DNA of 5,407 bases from an uncultured Bacteroidota bacterium. Its GTDB lineage: Bacteria > Bacteroidota > Bacteroidia > Bacteroidales > 4484-276. Below the pieces are notes generated by a model. The model ran no database searches and had not been told where the DNA came from. It saw only the letters and a program-made list of their open reading frames with translations. The DNA lies in assembly GCA_903930725.1 (NCBI GenBank), contig CAIYZW010000602.1:1-5407 (forward strand). Reading direction: 5' to 3'. This document shows positions 4,885 to 5,407 of this stretch, in pieces. Position 1 is the stretch's first letter, and each line of letters begins with the position of its first letter. Both the position numbers and the translations under genes were made by a program.

Positions 4885-5407
4885 ATGACTGAACCAAACA
4901 ACATCTGGCGAAAAACCAAACAACACCTGATGCCTCCAACAAAACCGGAGAAAACACCAGGGAAATATGATATTTATCCCACGCATTATCTGGGCGAAGG
5001 ACTCATTTTTAAAGGTTTTGACTCGTTTGCCACCGAAATCATGAAACATTCGATCGTGATTATTGACGGTTACCTGGGTGTTTTTTTTGAGGATTTAAGA
5101 TTAAACCTCCAACCATTTTTCGAAGAATCCGGGATTTCGGTAAACTGGATTGATGTTTCTGTTGCCCTCCTCCCCTATCCCGAGATTGATAAATTAACCG
5201 AACCTTTTCTTGGTGGTGATGATCCACTTTTCGGGACAAGAACCACGCTAAACCTGATTGACTTTTTTGATAAGAAGAAATTACCAAGCCTTTTCCCTGC
5301 AAAAGGATTTGATTTAAATATCATTTATGGCTCCGGCGCTGTGCTGTCTGGCATTGAAGGCTTCCTGGTTTACGTAGATCTGCCAAAAAACGAGATGCAG
5401 TTCAGGG
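4885..5407 (+). CDS. Putative mannose-6-phosphate isomerase-like protein, N-terminal part
   Basis: An open frame from ATG 4885 continues without a stop to the window edge: 174 complete codons, 3' end missing. It starts MTEPNNIWRKTKQHLMPP. Other distinctive segments are GKYDIYPTHYLGEGLIF (residues 27-43), SIVIIDGYLGVFFEDLR (56-72), PFLGGDDPLFGTRTTL (107-122), DLNIIYGSGAVL (143-154) and LVYVDLPKNEMQFR (161-174). There is no signal peptide or membrane segment, so it is cytoplasmic. From memory these segments resemble the N-terminal extension of large Bacteroidota proteins annotated as class I mannose-6-phosphate isomerases; the cupin-type isomerase domain itself would lie beyond the window, so the call is not confirmed here. 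The IIDGY strand followed by a polar helix suggests a kinase-like fold, but no Walker A GxxxxGK is present. It begins 18 nt after the permease gene and should share its transcript. The context of sugar permease plus sugar kinase agrees with an isomerase step. If the resemblance is wrong, this is an unidentified cytoplasmic protein. Confidence 0.6.
   Translation, partial: MTEPNNIWRKTKQHLMPPTKPEKTPGKYDIYPTHYLGEGLIFKGFDSFATEIMKHSIVIIDGYLGVFFEDLRLNLQPFFEESGISVNWIDVSVALLPYPEIDKLTEPFLGGDDPLFGTRTTLNLIDFFDKKKLPSLFPAKGFDLNIIYGSGAVLSGIEGFLVYVDLPKNEMQFR

Noticed and set aside
4101..4919. Minus-strand frames of 113 and 127 codons opposite the permease
   Set aside because: Complement of membrane-protein codons; the plus-strand permease has full topology and family motifs.
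5060..5302. Minus-strand frame of 80 codons at the right edge
   Set aside because: Lies opposite an uninterrupted plus-strand frame (4885 to the end) that has conserved-looking motifs and operon spacing.

Overview
The window looks like a stretch of a Bacteroidota chromosome, most likely from a marine or anaerobic Bacteroidales/Marinilabiliales-type bacterium. The reasons are protein style (a YwqK/MORN-like lipoprotein, a Bacteroidetes-type dihydroorotase, an FHS-family sugar permease), moderate GC, the absence of Shine-Dalgarno sequences before the genes, and a close match to the Bacteroidota -7 promoter box (TAnnTTTG). The genus is not resolved.

Layout. Positions 1-527 (+) hold the 3' end of a secreted peptidoglycan hydrolase: the tail of a glucosaminidase domain followed by two LysM domains. 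It converges on a minus-strand pair across a 145-bp gap (528-672) made almost entirely of imperfect 7-bp tandem repeats. The minus-strand pair, read right to left, is dihydroorotase (pyrC, 2491-1124), then after 10 nt a small MORN-like lipoprotein (1113-673). A 276-bp divergent intergenic region (2492-2767) separates pyrC from a plus-strand operon and carries promoter-like boxes, a dyad and an 18-bp imperfect direct repeat.

The plus-strand operon is tightly packed: a divergent ROK-family sugar kinase (2768-3691), an FHS-type major facilitator sugar permease (3706-4866), and the first 174 codons of a third gene (from 4885) that runs off the window. I recall this third protein as resembling the large Bacteroidota 'class I mannose-6-phosphate isomerase' proteins with an extra N-terminal domain. 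Read together, the operon would import a hexose, phosphorylate it and isomerise it to fructose-6-phosphate. Mannose is the most economical guess, but the substrate is inferred, not shown.

No tRNA, rRNA, CRISPR array, insertion sequence, phage gene or recognisable defence system is visible. The most interesting points are the unusual N-terminal region of the last gene, the ROK kinase without the family's zinc loop, the glutamine replacing a normal metal-ligand histidine in dihydroorotase, and the heptamer-periodic intergenic spacer. I do not see strong evidence of an entirely new biological system.
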